NCBI RefSeq assembly: GCF_017353185.1
Contig: NZ_JAFMYV010000001.1
Coordinates: 124,001 to 188,000, forward strand
Length of the DNA: 64,000 nucleotides
From: Fibrella rubiginis
GTDB taxonomy: Bacteria > Bacteroidota > Bacteroidia > Cytophagales > Spirosomataceae
Direction: 5' to 3'
Shown here: positions 24,301-32,857 of the stretch, piece after piece
How the letters are laid out: the number at the start of each line of letters is the position of its first letter
Position numbering within the stretch: position 1 is the first letter of the stretch
Position numbers and translations under genes: made by a program
The notes under the pieces: generated by a model
What the model was told of the DNA's origin: nothing
The model's database searches: none
Seen by the model: only the letters and a program-made list of their open reading frames with translations

Positions 24301-24308
24301 TACCTTTG
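24301..24308 (+). promoter_or_regulatory. Putative -7 element of the sucA promoter
   Basis: TACCTTTG (24301-24308) matches TAnnTTTG. It lies 28 nt upstream of the sucA ATG; a T-rich block (24271-24275) is the only candidate for a -33 element. No Shine-Dalgarno sequence is present. Confidence 0.6.
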
Positions 24309-24336
24309 TCCGTTAAACAGCGCGTTGCAACCAATC

Positions 24337-27111
24337 ATGGATCAGTACTCTTATGTAGCCAACTCCGATGCGGCCTATATCGACCAGTTGTACCAGTCGT
24401 ATAAGCAGGACCCCGCCTCGGTCGACACCAGTTGGCAGCAATTTTTTAAGGGGTTTGAGTTTTCGTTAACCTACGGCGACCCCGCCGACAAAAGTGCTCT
24501 AACCAACGGGAAGCCAACTGGTGCCGCCACCAATGGCGCAGCTACTACCCCCGTCGATGCCAAACAAAGTGAGAAAGAAGTATCGGTCGCCAGCCTGATC
24601 AAAGCCTACCGGTCGCGGGGGCACCTGCTGTCGAAAACAAACCCCATTGGGCAACGTAAAGACCGTAATCCCCGCCTTAGCCTGACCGACTACGCGCTGT
24701 CGGAAGCTGACCTGGACACGGTTTTTGAAGCAGGTAAACTGCTCGGCATTGGCTCGGCCACGCTGCGCAAAATCATGGAATCGCTGGAGACCATCTACGC
24801 GGGCCGCATTGGCTTCGAGTACATGTACATCCGCGAGATCGATGTGAAAAACTGGCTGCGGAACAAAATCGAGAAAGAAGCCCTCACGTTTACGCCTACA
24901 TCTGACGAGAAAAAGCGGATTCTGGAAAAGCTAAACGAAGCGTCTATTTTCGAGAACTTTCTGCATACCAAATACTTAGGTCAAAAACGCTTCTCGCTCG
25001 AAGGGGGCGAAACGTCCATCGCGGCACTCGACGCTATCATTACCCGCGCTGCTGATCTGGGAGTGCAGGAGGTGATGATCGGCATGGCCCACCGCGGGCG
25101 GCTTAACGTGCTGACCAACATTCTGGGCAAATCCTACGAGGCCATCTTCGACGGGTTCGAGGGGAGCGTACCCACGCAGGTGCACGGCGACGGCGACGTG
25201 AAATATCACCTCGGCTATACCAGCCTGACCAAAACCCCCAGCGGCAAAGAGATCAATGTAAAGCTGGCCCCGAACCCCTCGCACCTCGAAGCGGTGAACC
25301 CCGTGGTGGAAGGTTTCGTGCGCGCCCAGGCCGACGAAGAATACGCTGGTGATTTCGCCAAAATCATGCCTATCCTCATCCACGGCGACGCGGCGGTGGC
25401 TGGTCAGGGTATTGTGTATGAGGTGACCCAAATGGCCAAACTACCCGGTTATCAAACCGGTGGTACGCTACACTTTGTGATCAACAACCAGATCGGTTTC
25501 ACGACGGATTTCGATGATGCCCGCTCGTCGATCTATTGTTCCGACGTAGCCAAGATCATCGACGCGCCCATTTTTCACGTCAACGGCGACGACCCGGAAG
25601 CGGTGATTTTCTGCGCCAAACTGGCCGTGGAATTCCGCGAGATGTTCAAGCGCGATGTCTTCATCGACATGGTCTGCTACCGTCGGTACGGCCACAACGA
25701 GAGTGACGAGCCGAAATTTACGCAGCCAACCATGTACTCGGTCATTGAGAAGCACAACAACCCCCGCGAGATCTACAGCAAGCTGCTGATTGAGCGTGGC
25801 GATGTGGATGCGGCTCTGGCCAGTAAGATGGACGCCGAGTTTAAAAAAATGTTGCAGGACCGGCTCGACCAGGTAAAACAGAAGCCTGGTCTGCCCTACA
25901 AACCCCTGCGGCTTGACCAGCAATGGGCCGAACTGCGCTACGCCGAACCCGCTGATTTCAAGCAGTCGCCACAAACCGGGGTGCCTGCCGAAACGTTGGA
26001 AAAAATTGGCAAAGCACTCACAGCTGTTCCCGCCGATTTTAAGCCACTGAAGCAAATTGACAAGTTGCTGAGCGACCGGCAGAAGATGATTTTCGAGACG
26101 AAAATGGTCAACTGGTCGGTGGCGGAGCAGATGGCCTACGGGTCTGTTTTGCTCGAAAACAAGGTGGTTCGCCTCAGTGGGCAGGATGTGCAGCGAGGCA
26201 CGTTCTCACACCGTCACGCCGTATTGCACGACGTAACCAACAATAAGCAGTATACCCCGCTGAACCACATTCAGGACGGGCAGATGCCGATTCAGATCTA
26301 TAACTCGCTGCTGTCGGAATACGGTGTGCTGGGCTTTGAATTTGGCTACTCGATGGCCGCGCCTCACGCGCTGGTGATCTGGGAGGCTCAATTTGGTGAT
26401 TTTGCCAACGGTGCGCAGGTCATTATCGACCAGTTTATTGCCGCAGCCGAATCGAAGTGGGGTATTCAGAACGGCCTGGTGATGCTGCTGCCACACGGTT
26501 ATGAAGGGCAGGGACCCGAGCACTCAAACGCCCGTCCGGAGCGGTATCTACAGCTGTGCGCCGAAAACAACATGGTGGTGGCCAACATCACCACGCCCGC
26601 CAACATCTTCCACGCCATGCGTCGGCAGTTGGCCTGGGAATTCCGCAAGCCGCTGGTGATTATGTCGCCAAAATCATTGCTGCGCCACCCGCTGGCCGTT
26701 TCGCCGCTCGATGAACTGGTCAACGGCTCGTTTCGCGAAGTGATTGGCGACAGCTATGCTGACCCCAAAAAGGTGAAACGCGTGCTACTGTGCTCAGGCA
26801 AAGTATACTATGATTTGCTGGAAAAGCAGCAGGCTGATAGTCGCACTGATGTAGCCATTGTGCGGATGGAGCAATTGTATCCCCTGCCCGAAACCCAGTT
26901 GGACGCGGTGCTCAACCAATACAAAAAGCCCGAACTGGTTTGGGTGCAGGAAGAGCCTGAAAATATGGGCTATTGGTCTTTTATGCTGCGAAGGATGCAC
27001 CAGCGCAACCTGCGCTATGTGGGTCGCGACTCAGCTTCATCACCCGCCACTGGCTTCGCTAAAGTCCACACGCAGGAACAGGCAGAACTGGTAGCAAAAG
27101 CGTTTTCGTAA
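24337..27111 (+). CDS. sucA: 2-oxoglutarate dehydrogenase E1 component
   Basis: 924 aa from the ATG at 24337 (MDQYSYVANSDAAYIDQLY). The frame opens upstream, but that extension has no homology features. The N-terminal helix matches the E1o-specific segment that binds E2; the Y-x-x-Y-K-x-D-P-x-S-V-D pattern follows. Core blocks: I-G-M-A-H-R-G-R-L-N-V-L, G-D-G-D-V-K-Y-H-L-G, the thiamine-diphosphate motif G-D-A-A-V-A-G-Q-G (with N-N-Q near 25490), and C-terminal S-P-K-S-L-L-R-H-P. It decarboxylates 2-oxoglutarate in the TCA cycle. The sucB gene follows, separated by a word repeat. Confidence 0.97.
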   Translation: MDQYSYVANSDAAYIDQLYQSYKQDPASVDTSWQQFFKGFEFSLTYGDPADKSALTNGKPTGAATNGAATTPVDAKQSEKEVSVASLIKAYRSRGHLLSKTNPIGQRKDRNPRLSLTDYALSEADLDTVFEAGKLLGIGSATLRKIMESLETIYAGRIGFEYMYIREIDVKNWLRNKIEKEALTFTPTSDEKKRILEKLNEASIFENFLHTKYLGQKRFSLEGGETSIAALDAIITRAADLGVQEVMIGMAHRGRLNVLTNILGKSYEAIFDGFEGSVPTQVHGDGDVKYHLGYTSLTKTPSGKEINVKLAPNPSHLEAVNPVVEGFVRAQADEEYAGDFAKIMPILIHGDAAVAGQGIVYEVTQMAKLPGYQTGGTLHFVINNQIGFTTDFDDARSSIYCSDVAKIIDAPIFHVNGDDPEAVIFCAKLAVEFREMFKRDVFIDMVCYRRYGHNESDEPKFTQPTMYSVIEKHNNPREIYSKLLIERGDVDAALASKMDAEFKKMLQDRLDQVKQKPGLPYKPLRLDQQWAELRYAEPADFKQSPQTGVPAETLEKIGKALTAVPADFKPLKQIDKLLSDRQKMIFETKMVNWSVAEQMAYGSVLLENKVVRLSGQDVQRGTFSHRHAVLHDVTNNKQYTPLNHIQDGQMPIQIYNSLLSEYGVLGFEFGYSMAAPHALVIWEAQFGDFANGAQVIIDQFIAAAESKWGIQNGLVMLLPHGYEGQGPEHSNARPERYLQLCAENNMVVANITTPANIFHAMRRQLAWEFRKPLVIMSPKSLLRHPLAVSPLDELVNGSFREVIGDSYADPKKVKRVLLCSGKVYYDLLEKQQADSRTDVAIVRMEQLYPLPETQLDAVLNQYKKPELVWVQEEPENMGYWSFMLRRMHQRNLRYVGRDSASSPATGFAKVHTQEQAELVAKAFS

Positions 27112-27114
27112 AGG

Positions 27115-27218
27115 AGTTTTCAGTTTTCAGTTTTCAGTTTTCAGTTTTGCTGACCGCACCGGCGGACCGGCCAGTATACTCCAGCGTCAGCAAAACTGAA
27201 AACTGAAAACTGAAAACT
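27115..27218. repeat. Word-built inverted repeat 10 (CAGTTTT words, GCTGAC tip)
   Basis: The left arm holds five CAGTTTT-type words (27115-27154), the right arm their complements, ACTGAAAA (27186-27218), with the tip GTCAGC. The 31-nt apex contains CGCACCGGCGGACCGG. More words (TTTAAACTGAAAA) continue to the sucB start. Confidence 0.95.
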
Positions 27219-27235
27219 TTTTTAAACTGAAAAAG

Positions 27236-28927
27236 ATGGCTATTGAAATAAAAGTCCCCGCAGTGGGTGAGTCCATTACCGAAGTCACGGTGGGCGAATG
27301 GTTGAAAAAAGAAGGTGATGTCGTGAAGGTCGATGAGGTGTTGTGTACCCTCGATTCTGACAAGGCCTCGTTTGAATTGCCTGCCGATACGGCGGGTACA
27401 TTACACATTATGGCGCAGGCCGGCGACGTGCTGCCCATTGGTGCCACCATCTGTACCATAGACGATGGCGGTTCGTCGAACGGCTCGGCTCCGGCTCCTG
27501 CGGCTCAGGCAGCACCGGAATCAGCACCACCTGCTACGCCAGCACCTGCTGCAACGGCATCACCGGCCAAACCTGCCGATGAACCCGCCCCGGCGATACA
27601 GGCCGTGGCTGAGCCAGCAGCGGCACCCATATCGTCAGCCCCGGCTAGTACGATTGAGGTGAAAATCCCATCGGTTGGTGAGTCCATTACGGAAGTGACC
27701 ATTGCCGTTTGGAACAAAAAAGATGGCGACACTGTGGCGATGGACGAAACACTCTGCGAACTGGAGTCGGACAAGGCCACGTTTGAACTACCCGCCGAAG
27801 CTGCCGGTACGCTCCGTATCGTGGCTGAAGCTGGTGCGACCTTAGCTATCGGCGCGACCATTGCCCGCATCGAAGTAGGACAGGCCAGTGGAGCGACAGA
27901 TACGCCGACGCAACCCGCTCCGCAACAGGCGCAGAACGGTGCAACACAGCCTGCGGCCCAAAATGGGAACGGTAAAGACACCTATGCTGCTAATTATCCG
28001 TCGCCTGCTGCCGCCAAAATTCTGGCCGAAAAGGGCGTTGAAGCCTCACAGGTGCAGGGTACGGGCGTAGATGGACGCATTACAAAGGGCGATGCCATGT
28101 CGGCCAGTCCGGCACCGGCTGCAGCCCCAACCCCGGCTCCGGCCCCCCAGCCAACTGCGCAACCTGCTCCGGCAGCGGCCAAGCCAGCGGCTCCGGCACC
28201 ATCAGCGCCCGCTCCAGCCCCCGGCAGTCGTGGCCAGCGGCGCGAGAAAATGACCTCGTTGCGCAAGACCATTGCCCGCCGCCTGGTGGCGGTGAAGAAC
28301 GAGACGGCCATGCTCACGACCTTCAACGAGGTCGATATGAAGCCGATTATGGATCTGCGTGGTAAGTATAAAGACAAGTTTAAGGAGAAGTATGCGGTGA
28401 GCCTCGGCTTCATGTCGTTCTTCACCAAAGCCGTTTGTATCGCCTTGCGTGAGTTTCCCGCCGTAAACGCCATGATTGATGGGGATCAGATGATATTCAA
28501 TGATTACTGCGATATCTCAATCGCCGTGTCGTCGGAGCGGGGTTTGGTGGTGCCTGTCATTCGGAACGCCGAGCAGATGAGCTTCCCGCAGATTGAGAAA
28601 GAGGTGGTGCGGCTGGCTGGCTTGGCGCGTGATAACAAACTGACCATTGAGCAGATGCAGGGTGGCACGTTCACGATCACCAACGGTGGTATTTTCGGGT
28701 CGATGCTCTCGACGCCAATCATCAATGCCCCACAGTCGGCCATTCTGGGCATGCACAACATTGTGGAGCGTGCCGTGGTCATCAACGGTCAGATCGAGGT
28801 GCGGCCAATCATGTACGTAGCCCTCAGCTATGACCACCGCGTCATTGACGGCAAAGAGTCGGTGAGCTTCCTGGTGCGCATTAAGCAACTCCTGGAAGAT
28901 CCAACAAGGATCTTGCTGGACGTGTAA
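27236..28927 (+). CDS. sucB: 2-oxoglutarate dehydrogenase E2, dihydrolipoyl succinyltransferase with two lipoyl domains
   Basis: 563 aa. Two lipoyl domains are seen: lipoyl lysines K43 (D-S-D-K-A-S-F) and K180 (E-S-D-K-A-T-F), each followed by an Ala/Pro-rich linker. A peripheral-subunit-binding domain ([15 protein letters not shown], ~253-288) and another linker lead to the catalytic domain with H534-R-V-I-D538-G and T-F-N-E-V-D-M near 360. It transfers the succinyl group to CoA and carries the swinging arms between E1 and E3. The name comes mainly from its position after sucA; a pyruvate-type E2 is less likely. Many E2o proteins have a single lipoyl domain. Confidence 0.95.
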   Translation: MAIEIKVPAVGESITEVTVGEWLKKEGDVVKVDEVLCTLDSDKASFELPADTAGTLHIMAQAGDVLPIGATICTIDDGGSSNGSAPAPAAQAAPESAPPATPAPAATASPAKPADEPAPAIQAVAEPAAAPISSAPASTIEVKIPSVGESITEVTIAVWNKKDGDTVAMDETLCELESDKATFELPAEAAGTLRIVAEAGATLAIGATIARIEVGQASGATDTPTQPAPQQAQNGATQPAAQNGNGKDTYAANYPSPAAAKILAEKGVEASQVQGTGVDGRITKGDAMSASPAPAAAPTPAPAPQPTAQPAPAAAKPAAPAPSAPAPAPGSRGQRREKMTSLRKTIARRLVAVKNETAMLTTFNEVDMKPIMDLRGKYKDKFKEKYAVSLGFMSFFTKAVCIALREFPAVNAMIDGDQMIFNDYCDISIAVSSERGLVVPVIRNAEQMSFPQIEKEVVRLAGLARDNKLTIEQMQGGTFTITNGGIFGSMLSTPIINAPQSAILGMHNIVERAVVINGQIEVRPIMYVALSYDHRVIDGKESVSFLVRIKQLLEDPTRILLDV

Positions 28928-28931
28928 AATG

Positions 28932-29017
28932 AGTTCAATGTTTAAAGTCTAAGGTTCAAAGTTGGCTGACGCCAGCCACTTATAAGGCGGCTAACTTTAG
29001 ACTTTAAACATTAAACC
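28932..29017. repeat. Word-built inverted repeat 11 (GTTTAAAGTCTAA words, GCTGACGCC tip)
   Basis: Left GTTCAATGTTTAAAGTCTAA, then GGTTCAAAGTTGGCTGACGCC; right GGCGGCTAACTTTAGACTTT, then AAACATTAAAC. The left arm has one extra word (GGTTCA). It ends 8 nt before the next ATG. Confidence 0.92.
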
Positions 29018-29025
29018 CTTTCTCT

Positions 29026-29250
29026 ATGCCCTGGGAATATAAAACGTTGAAAACGAAGGTGATGGCGCAGTCATCATCCTTTTTCGATTCGGACGCATCC
29101 GAGAGTCCGATGATTCCCGCTGAGGTAGTTGAGGATATTTTGAATGAACAAGGCGAACAGGATTGGGAACTGGTCAACTGTGTGCAACTGGGCACGAGTG
29201 TAGTGGGCGTTGAGTTGATGTTTCTATTCAAACGATTCTATGACCAATGA
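29026..29250 (+). CDS. Small DUF4177-like protein A
   Basis: 74 aa. The chain starts W-E-Y-K-T-L-K-T and ends L-M-F-L-F-K-R-F-Y, with E-Q-D-W-E-L-V-N in between: the WEY...GWELV...FLFKR layout of DUF4177 domains (about 50-60 aa, alpha/beta). A middle insert (A-Q-S-S-S-F-F-D-S-D-A-S-E) is longer than usual. It overlaps the next gene by 4 nt (ATGA), so both are translationally coupled. The family has no set biochemical function. It lies in the sucB-lpd interval. Confidence 0.75.
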   Translation: MPWEYKTLKTKVMAQSSSFFDSDASESPMIPAEVVEDILNEQGEQDWELVNCVQLGTSVVGVELMFLFKRFYDQ

Positions 29251-29444
29251 CACAGTGGGAATACATCTCAATCAGCTTCCGTCCCGACCAGCTCGATGAG
29301 TTTCAGGACAAGCTGAATAAGTTTGGCAACCTGGGTTGGGAGCTGGTGGCTATGCAAACCATCGAGGCCAAAAGCATTAGCCTTTTCGACGGTGGCAACG
29401 CCTCCGCCGGCATCGTCGTAGTGTTCAAACGACCTAAAGAATAA
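29247..29444 (+). CDS. Small DUF4177-like protein B
   Basis: 65 aa with the same layout as its neighbour: W-E-Y-I-S-I-S-F at 4-11, L-G-W-E-L-V-A-M around 29-36 and I-V-V-V-F-K-R-P at the end. The two genes are a tandem duplication or an obligate pair, joined by a 4-nt overlap. A pair of small domains of this kind may dimerise; that is inference. Confidence 0.75.
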   Translation: MTQWEYISISFRPDQLDEFQDKLNKFGNLGWELVAMQTIEAKSISLFDGGNASAGIVVVFKRPKE

Positions 29445-29478
29445 GGACTTATTGCTCAATCAGTTTTGTTGATCCAAT

Positions 29479-29676
29479 ATGGATTTCTCGCAGAAAGACA
29501 CAAGTGATGTTTATAAAGGCATCAACTCTGATGTGCCGGATCTGAGTCCTGTAAAGCATTCAAGAATAGGCTGGGAAGAGCTTTTTCGTAAAGTTGAAGA
29601 GCAGGGCTACACACCTAACAAAGACCTATTAGAGAACCTGCCTAACAATTTTGATGCGAAAGGTTGGACGTGGTAA
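29479..29676 (+). CDS. Small protein resembling the C-terminal tail of MazE/AbrB-type antitoxins
   Basis: 65 aa. The second half, S-R-I-G-W-E-E-L-F-R-K-V-E-E-Q-G followed by an acidic stretch and N-N-F-D-A-K-G-W-T-W, resembles from memory the toxin-binding tail of MazE-type antitoxins in Bacteroidota (which commonly end in D-x-x-W-x-W). The N-terminal AbrB/MazE DNA-binding fold is absent, and no MazF-like toxin is visible. It may be a stand-alone tail, a decayed antitoxin or an unrelated small protein. It has a clean ATG, so it is listed as a gene. The assignment is tentative. Confidence 0.45.
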   Translation: MDFSQKDTSDVYKGINSDVPDLSPVKHSRIGWEELFRKVEEQGYTPNKDLLENLPNNFDAKGWTW

Positions 29677-29733
29677 TTGCCAATCAGCCTTCGATGTATC
29701 AACCAATGAATCGCATTTATTAAAATCAATACA

Positions 29734-31137
29734 ATGCAACAATACGACGTTATCGTTATCGGTTCGGGACCGGGCGGTTATACTGGCGCGATTCGGTGCG
29801 CGCAACTGGGTCTGAAAACGGCCATTATCGAAAAATACAACACCCTCGGTGGCACCTGCCTCAACGTGGGTTGTATTCCCTCAAAAGCCCTGCTGGACTC
29901 GTCAGAGCACTTTTTCAACGCCAGCCATACCTTTGCCGAACACGGTATCAAGCTTGACCACCTCGCCGTTGATCTGCCGCAGATGATTACCCGCAAGCAG
30001 GACGTGGTCGACCAAACCACCAAGGGCGTGGCGTTTCTGATGAAGAAAAACAAGATCGACACCTATTATGGCGTCGGCTCGTTTGTGGACGCGCATACGG
30101 TGAAGATTGCCAAAACGGAAGGTGGTGAAGAAACCATTTCGGGCAAAAACATCATCATCGCCACGGGGTCGAAACCCATGTCGTTCCCGTCGATGCCGCT
30201 GGACAAAAAACGGGTGATTACCAGCACCGAAGCCCTGAAACTGACCGAAATTCCCAAGCACATGATCATCATTGGCGCGGGCGTAATTGGGGCAGAACTG
30301 GGATCGGTGTATGCCCGCCTTGGCGCTAAGGTGTCGTTTGTCGAGTTTGCCGATTCGATGATTCCGACCATGGACAAGACGATGGGCAAGGAACTTCAGA
30401 AGTCGATCAAAAAACTCGGCGCAGATTTCTATTTCAACCACAAAGTCACGAAAGTTGAGAATACGGGCAGCGAAGTAGTCGTGTCGGTCGAAACGCCGAA
30501 GGGGGAAACCATCACCATGACTGGAGACTATTGCCTGGTGTCGGTGGGGCGTAAACCGTATACCGACGGCCTGAATCTGGAAGCGGCGGGGCTGGCTGTG
30601 GATGGGCGTGGCAAAATTGAGGTTGACGACCACCTCCAAACCAAAGTCCCTCATATCTACGCCCTCGGTGACGTGATTCGGGGGGCGATGCTGGCCCACA
30701 AAGCTGAAGAAGAAGGCGTATTTATTGCCGAGACCATTGCCGGACAGAAGCCGCACGTTAACTACCTGCTTATTCCAAACGTGGTCTATACCTGGCCGGA
30801 AGTGGCCGCTGTGGGCTATACCGAAGAGGAACTGAAAAACAAAGGCATGGCCTATAAAGTGGGTTCGTTTCCGTTCAAAGCACTGGGTCGTGCCCGCGCG
30901 TCGATGGATATTGATGGGCTGGTGAAGGTGCTGGCCGACAAAGAAACCGACGAATTACTGGGCGTCCATATCATCGGTCCCCGCGCCGCCGACATGATTG
31001 CCGAAGCCGTGATGGCGATGGAGTTCCGCGCCTCTGCCGAAGACGTGTCGCGCATTTCGCACGCGCACCCCACCTACACGGAAGCCTTCAAAGAGGCGTG
31101 TCTGGTGGCTACCGATAACCGGGCAATCAATATGTAA
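29734..31137 (+). CDS. lpdA: Dihydrolipoyl dehydrogenase (E3)
   Basis: 467 aa. FAD-binding G-S-G-P-G-G-Y at 10-16, the redox disulfide in G-T-C42-L-N-V-G-C47-I-P-S-K, the NAD-binding G-A-G-V-I-G-A-E-L-G near 185, and the C-terminal H-P-T-Y-T-E dyad (H445, E450). It reoxidises dihydrolipoyl groups of E2 with NAD+. It completes the 2-oxoglutarate dehydrogenase complex with sucA and sucB ~2.6 kb upstream; E3 may also serve other complexes. The stop is 7 nt from the convergent PAP2 gene. Confidence 0.97.
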   Translation: MQQYDVIVIGSGPGGYTGAIRCAQLGLKTAIIEKYNTLGGTCLNVGCIPSKALLDSSEHFFNASHTFAEHGIKLDHLAVDLPQMITRKQDVVDQTTKGVAFLMKKNKIDTYYGVGSFVDAHTVKIAKTEGGEETISGKNIIIATGSKPMSFPSMPLDKKRVITSTEALKLTEIPKHMIIIGAGVIGAELGSVYARLGAKVSFVEFADSMIPTMDKTMGKELQKSIKKLGADFYFNHKVTKVENTGSEVVVSVETPKGETITMTGDYCLVSVGRKPYTDGLNLEAAGLAVDGRGKIEVDDHLQTKVPHIYALGDVIRGAMLAHKAEEEGVFIAETIAGQKPHVNYLLIPNVVYTWPEVAAVGYTEEELKNKGMAYKVGSFPFKALGRARASMDIDGLVKVLADKETDELLGVHIIGPRAADMIAEAVMAMEFRASAEDVSRISHAHPTYTEAFKEACLVATDNRAINM

Positions 31138-31144
31138 AGAGTCG

Positions 31145-31909
31145 CTATATCGCCTGGTCACTATTCTGTGGCCGGGCTTTTCGTTGCCATTCAGAGAGGA
31201 TAATCCCCACGCTAAGCCAGCCAATACCCAGTAAGTAGCCACCCAGCACGTCGCTCAGGAAATGGACACCCAGGTAAATGCGGCTGAAACCTACGGCCAG
31301 GATTAGGCAAACGGCAATCAACCCAGTGAGCAGCCGCGCAGTAGCGGAGCGCAGCCGACGAATGGCCCAATAAGCCAGTAGGCCGTAGAGGGTCATGGAC
31401 ACCGCCGAATGTCCGCTGGGAAACGAATAGCCAACTTCCGGGTAGTAGGCAACCTGTTGCGGCCGGGCGCGGATGAAGGTTCGTTTACCCACCTGTACAA
31501 ACAGCGACACGCCGCCTAATAGTAACCACAGGATCAGGGCATTACGGCGTTGGCGTTGCCAGAGCAGCACAATTGAGCCAATCAGCGTAAAGCCTACGGT
31601 AGCGAAGCGCGACCCAAACCAGGTAATGCCAAAGAGTAACTGACTTAACCGACTTGACCGGCCCTGAAACAGCCAGTGCGTAAACTGACCGTCGATCTGT
31701 ACCATTGGCTCAGCATTGGCAATGTTTTCAGCCACCTCCGAGAGCAACATACCCGTTCCGAGCAACAGACCAAGTAATCCGGTCAGGGGCAGGCCGGTGA
31801 ACGAATCGGTCGATAGCCGCCGGGCCAGCCAGTAAGCAGCGGTTGGATAACGGTTTGCCAAACGGTTAAACCGCCGCTGAAACAGGGTGTTGAGCTCGTT
31901 GGTGGTCAT
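31145..31909 (-). CDS. PAP2-family membrane phosphatase
   Basis: 254 aa, multi-span. The three-part catalytic site is complete: K142-R-T-F-I-R-A-R-P150, P164-S-G-H167 and S209-R-...-H216-F-L-S-D220. The N-terminal ~45 residues are polar, followed by six or so spans. In this family, lipid phosphates such as phosphatidic acid, phosphatidylglycerol phosphate or undecaprenyl diphosphate are hydrolysed on the periplasmic side. The upstream lipid kinase gene ends 27 nt before it, so the two are one operon, which suggests phospholipid turnover. Confidence 0.9.
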   Translation of the reverse strand: MTTNELNTLFQRRFNRLANRYPTAAYWLARRLSTDSFTGLPLTGLLGLLLGTGMLLSEVAENIANAEPMVQIDGQFTHWLFQGRSSRLSQLLFGITWFGSRFATVGFTLIGSIVLLWQRQRRNALILWLLLGGVSLFVQVGKRTFIRARPQQVAYYPEVGYSFPSGHSAVSMTLYGLLAYWAIRRLRSATARLLTGLIAVCLILAVGFSRIYLGVHFLSDVLGGYLLGIGWLSVGIILSEWQRKARPQNSDQAI

Positions 31910-31936
31910 TGCGTTGGTGGCGGTCAGTTAGTTCTG

Positions 31937-32812
31937 TTAAGCCGGTTTTTTGGGCACCATCATCTTCACCTGCCCAGGCCTGATTGTGGCCCGAATCTCA
32001 GTAACCCGGCCCCGGTATTCGCCGTCGACCTGGAAGTAGGCCTTTCTGCGGGTGGTGATGTGGACAGATTTCGTCGGAATAATGTCAACAACGCTTGGGT
32101 CGAAGGGGCTGTATTGCCAGAACATCTTCAGCAATGCCCAAACCGATAGCCGCCGCACGATGACCACTTCAAAAACACCATCGTCCAGTTTGCCATCAGG
32201 GTTGATCACCGCTCCCGTGCCGTAGCCACGGGCGTTGGCCAGCACCACCATAATAGCCGCCCGGTGAATAACCTTGTCGTCCATCTGAAGGCTGACTTTC
32301 AATAGCCGGTGGCGCAGGAGTACCCGAAACACCCCCCGGGCATAGCCTAGTTTACCGCGCCAGTTGTTTTGCTGGTAATAGTTGACCAATTGAGCGTTCA
32401 TACCAATGTCGCTCAAGTGCAGGCAGTTGTCTGAATCATCAATGCAAATGGTATCGATCGCTTCGATGTCCCCGTTCACTATCACCGATAGCGCTTCTTC
32501 AACAACCGGTGGAATGTTGAGTTCAAATGCCAGGCCATTGGCCGATCCAGCCGGTAAAATACCCATGGGTGTGCTGGTGCCCAGTACTTCTTCGGCCACG
32601 AGTTTCACGGTGCCATCGCCCCCAACGGCGACCACCCGGTCGGGCCTGATAGCGCGCACCTGATCACGGAGCAGGCTATCGTCGGCATGACCGGTGAGCA
32701 GCAACAGATGGGCCGTATGGTCGAATTGCTGGCAGAAAGCTTGAATGGCGTGTTCCCAATCGGCTTTATCTTTTCCGCCAGAAACAGGGTTAATAACGAA
32801 GAGAATGTTCAA
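31937..32812 (-). CDS. Diacylglycerol kinase/sphingosine kinase-like lipid kinase (YegS/DagK family)
   Basis: 291 aa. The start codon is TTG (32812): an in-frame TAA lies five codons upstream, no ATG intervenes, and residues 2-8 (N-I-L-F-V-I-N-P-V-S-G-G) are the family's first strand. The nucleotide loop is G-G-D66-G-T-V (64-69), with G-I-L-P-A-G-S-A-N-G-L-A after it. It phosphorylates diacylglycerol or a related lipid. It is the first gene of an operon with the PAP2 phosphatase, which would reverse the reaction. Confidence 0.88.
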   Translation of the reverse strand: MNILFVINPVSGGKDKADWEHAIQAFCQQFDHTAHLLLLTGHADDSLLRDQVRAIRPDRVVAVGGDGTVKLVAEEVLGTSTPMGILPAGSANGLAFELNIPPVVEEALSVIVNGDIEAIDTICIDDSDNCLHLSDIGMNAQLVNYYQQNNWRGKLGYARGVFRVLLRHRLLKVSLQMDDKVIHRAAIMVVLANARGYGTGAVINPDGKLDDGVFEVVIVRRLSVWALLKMFWQYSPFDPSVVDIIPTKSVHITTRRKAYFQVDGEYRGRVTEIRATIRPGQVKMMVPKKPA

Positions 32813-32857
32813 TCTGGCTTCTTTTTAAGATCAACGGATACCACGTGTCGACTGCCA

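Noticed and set aside
27115..27218. Possible CRISPR array or microsatellite in the CAGTTTT words
   Set aside because: No spacers of equal length between repeats, no leader and no cas gene; the words are mirrored in the right arm, so it is an inverted repeat.
29479..29676. Toxin gene of a toxin-antitoxin pair
   Set aside because: Only the tail of an antitoxin-like protein is seen, with no toxin fold or partner nearby.
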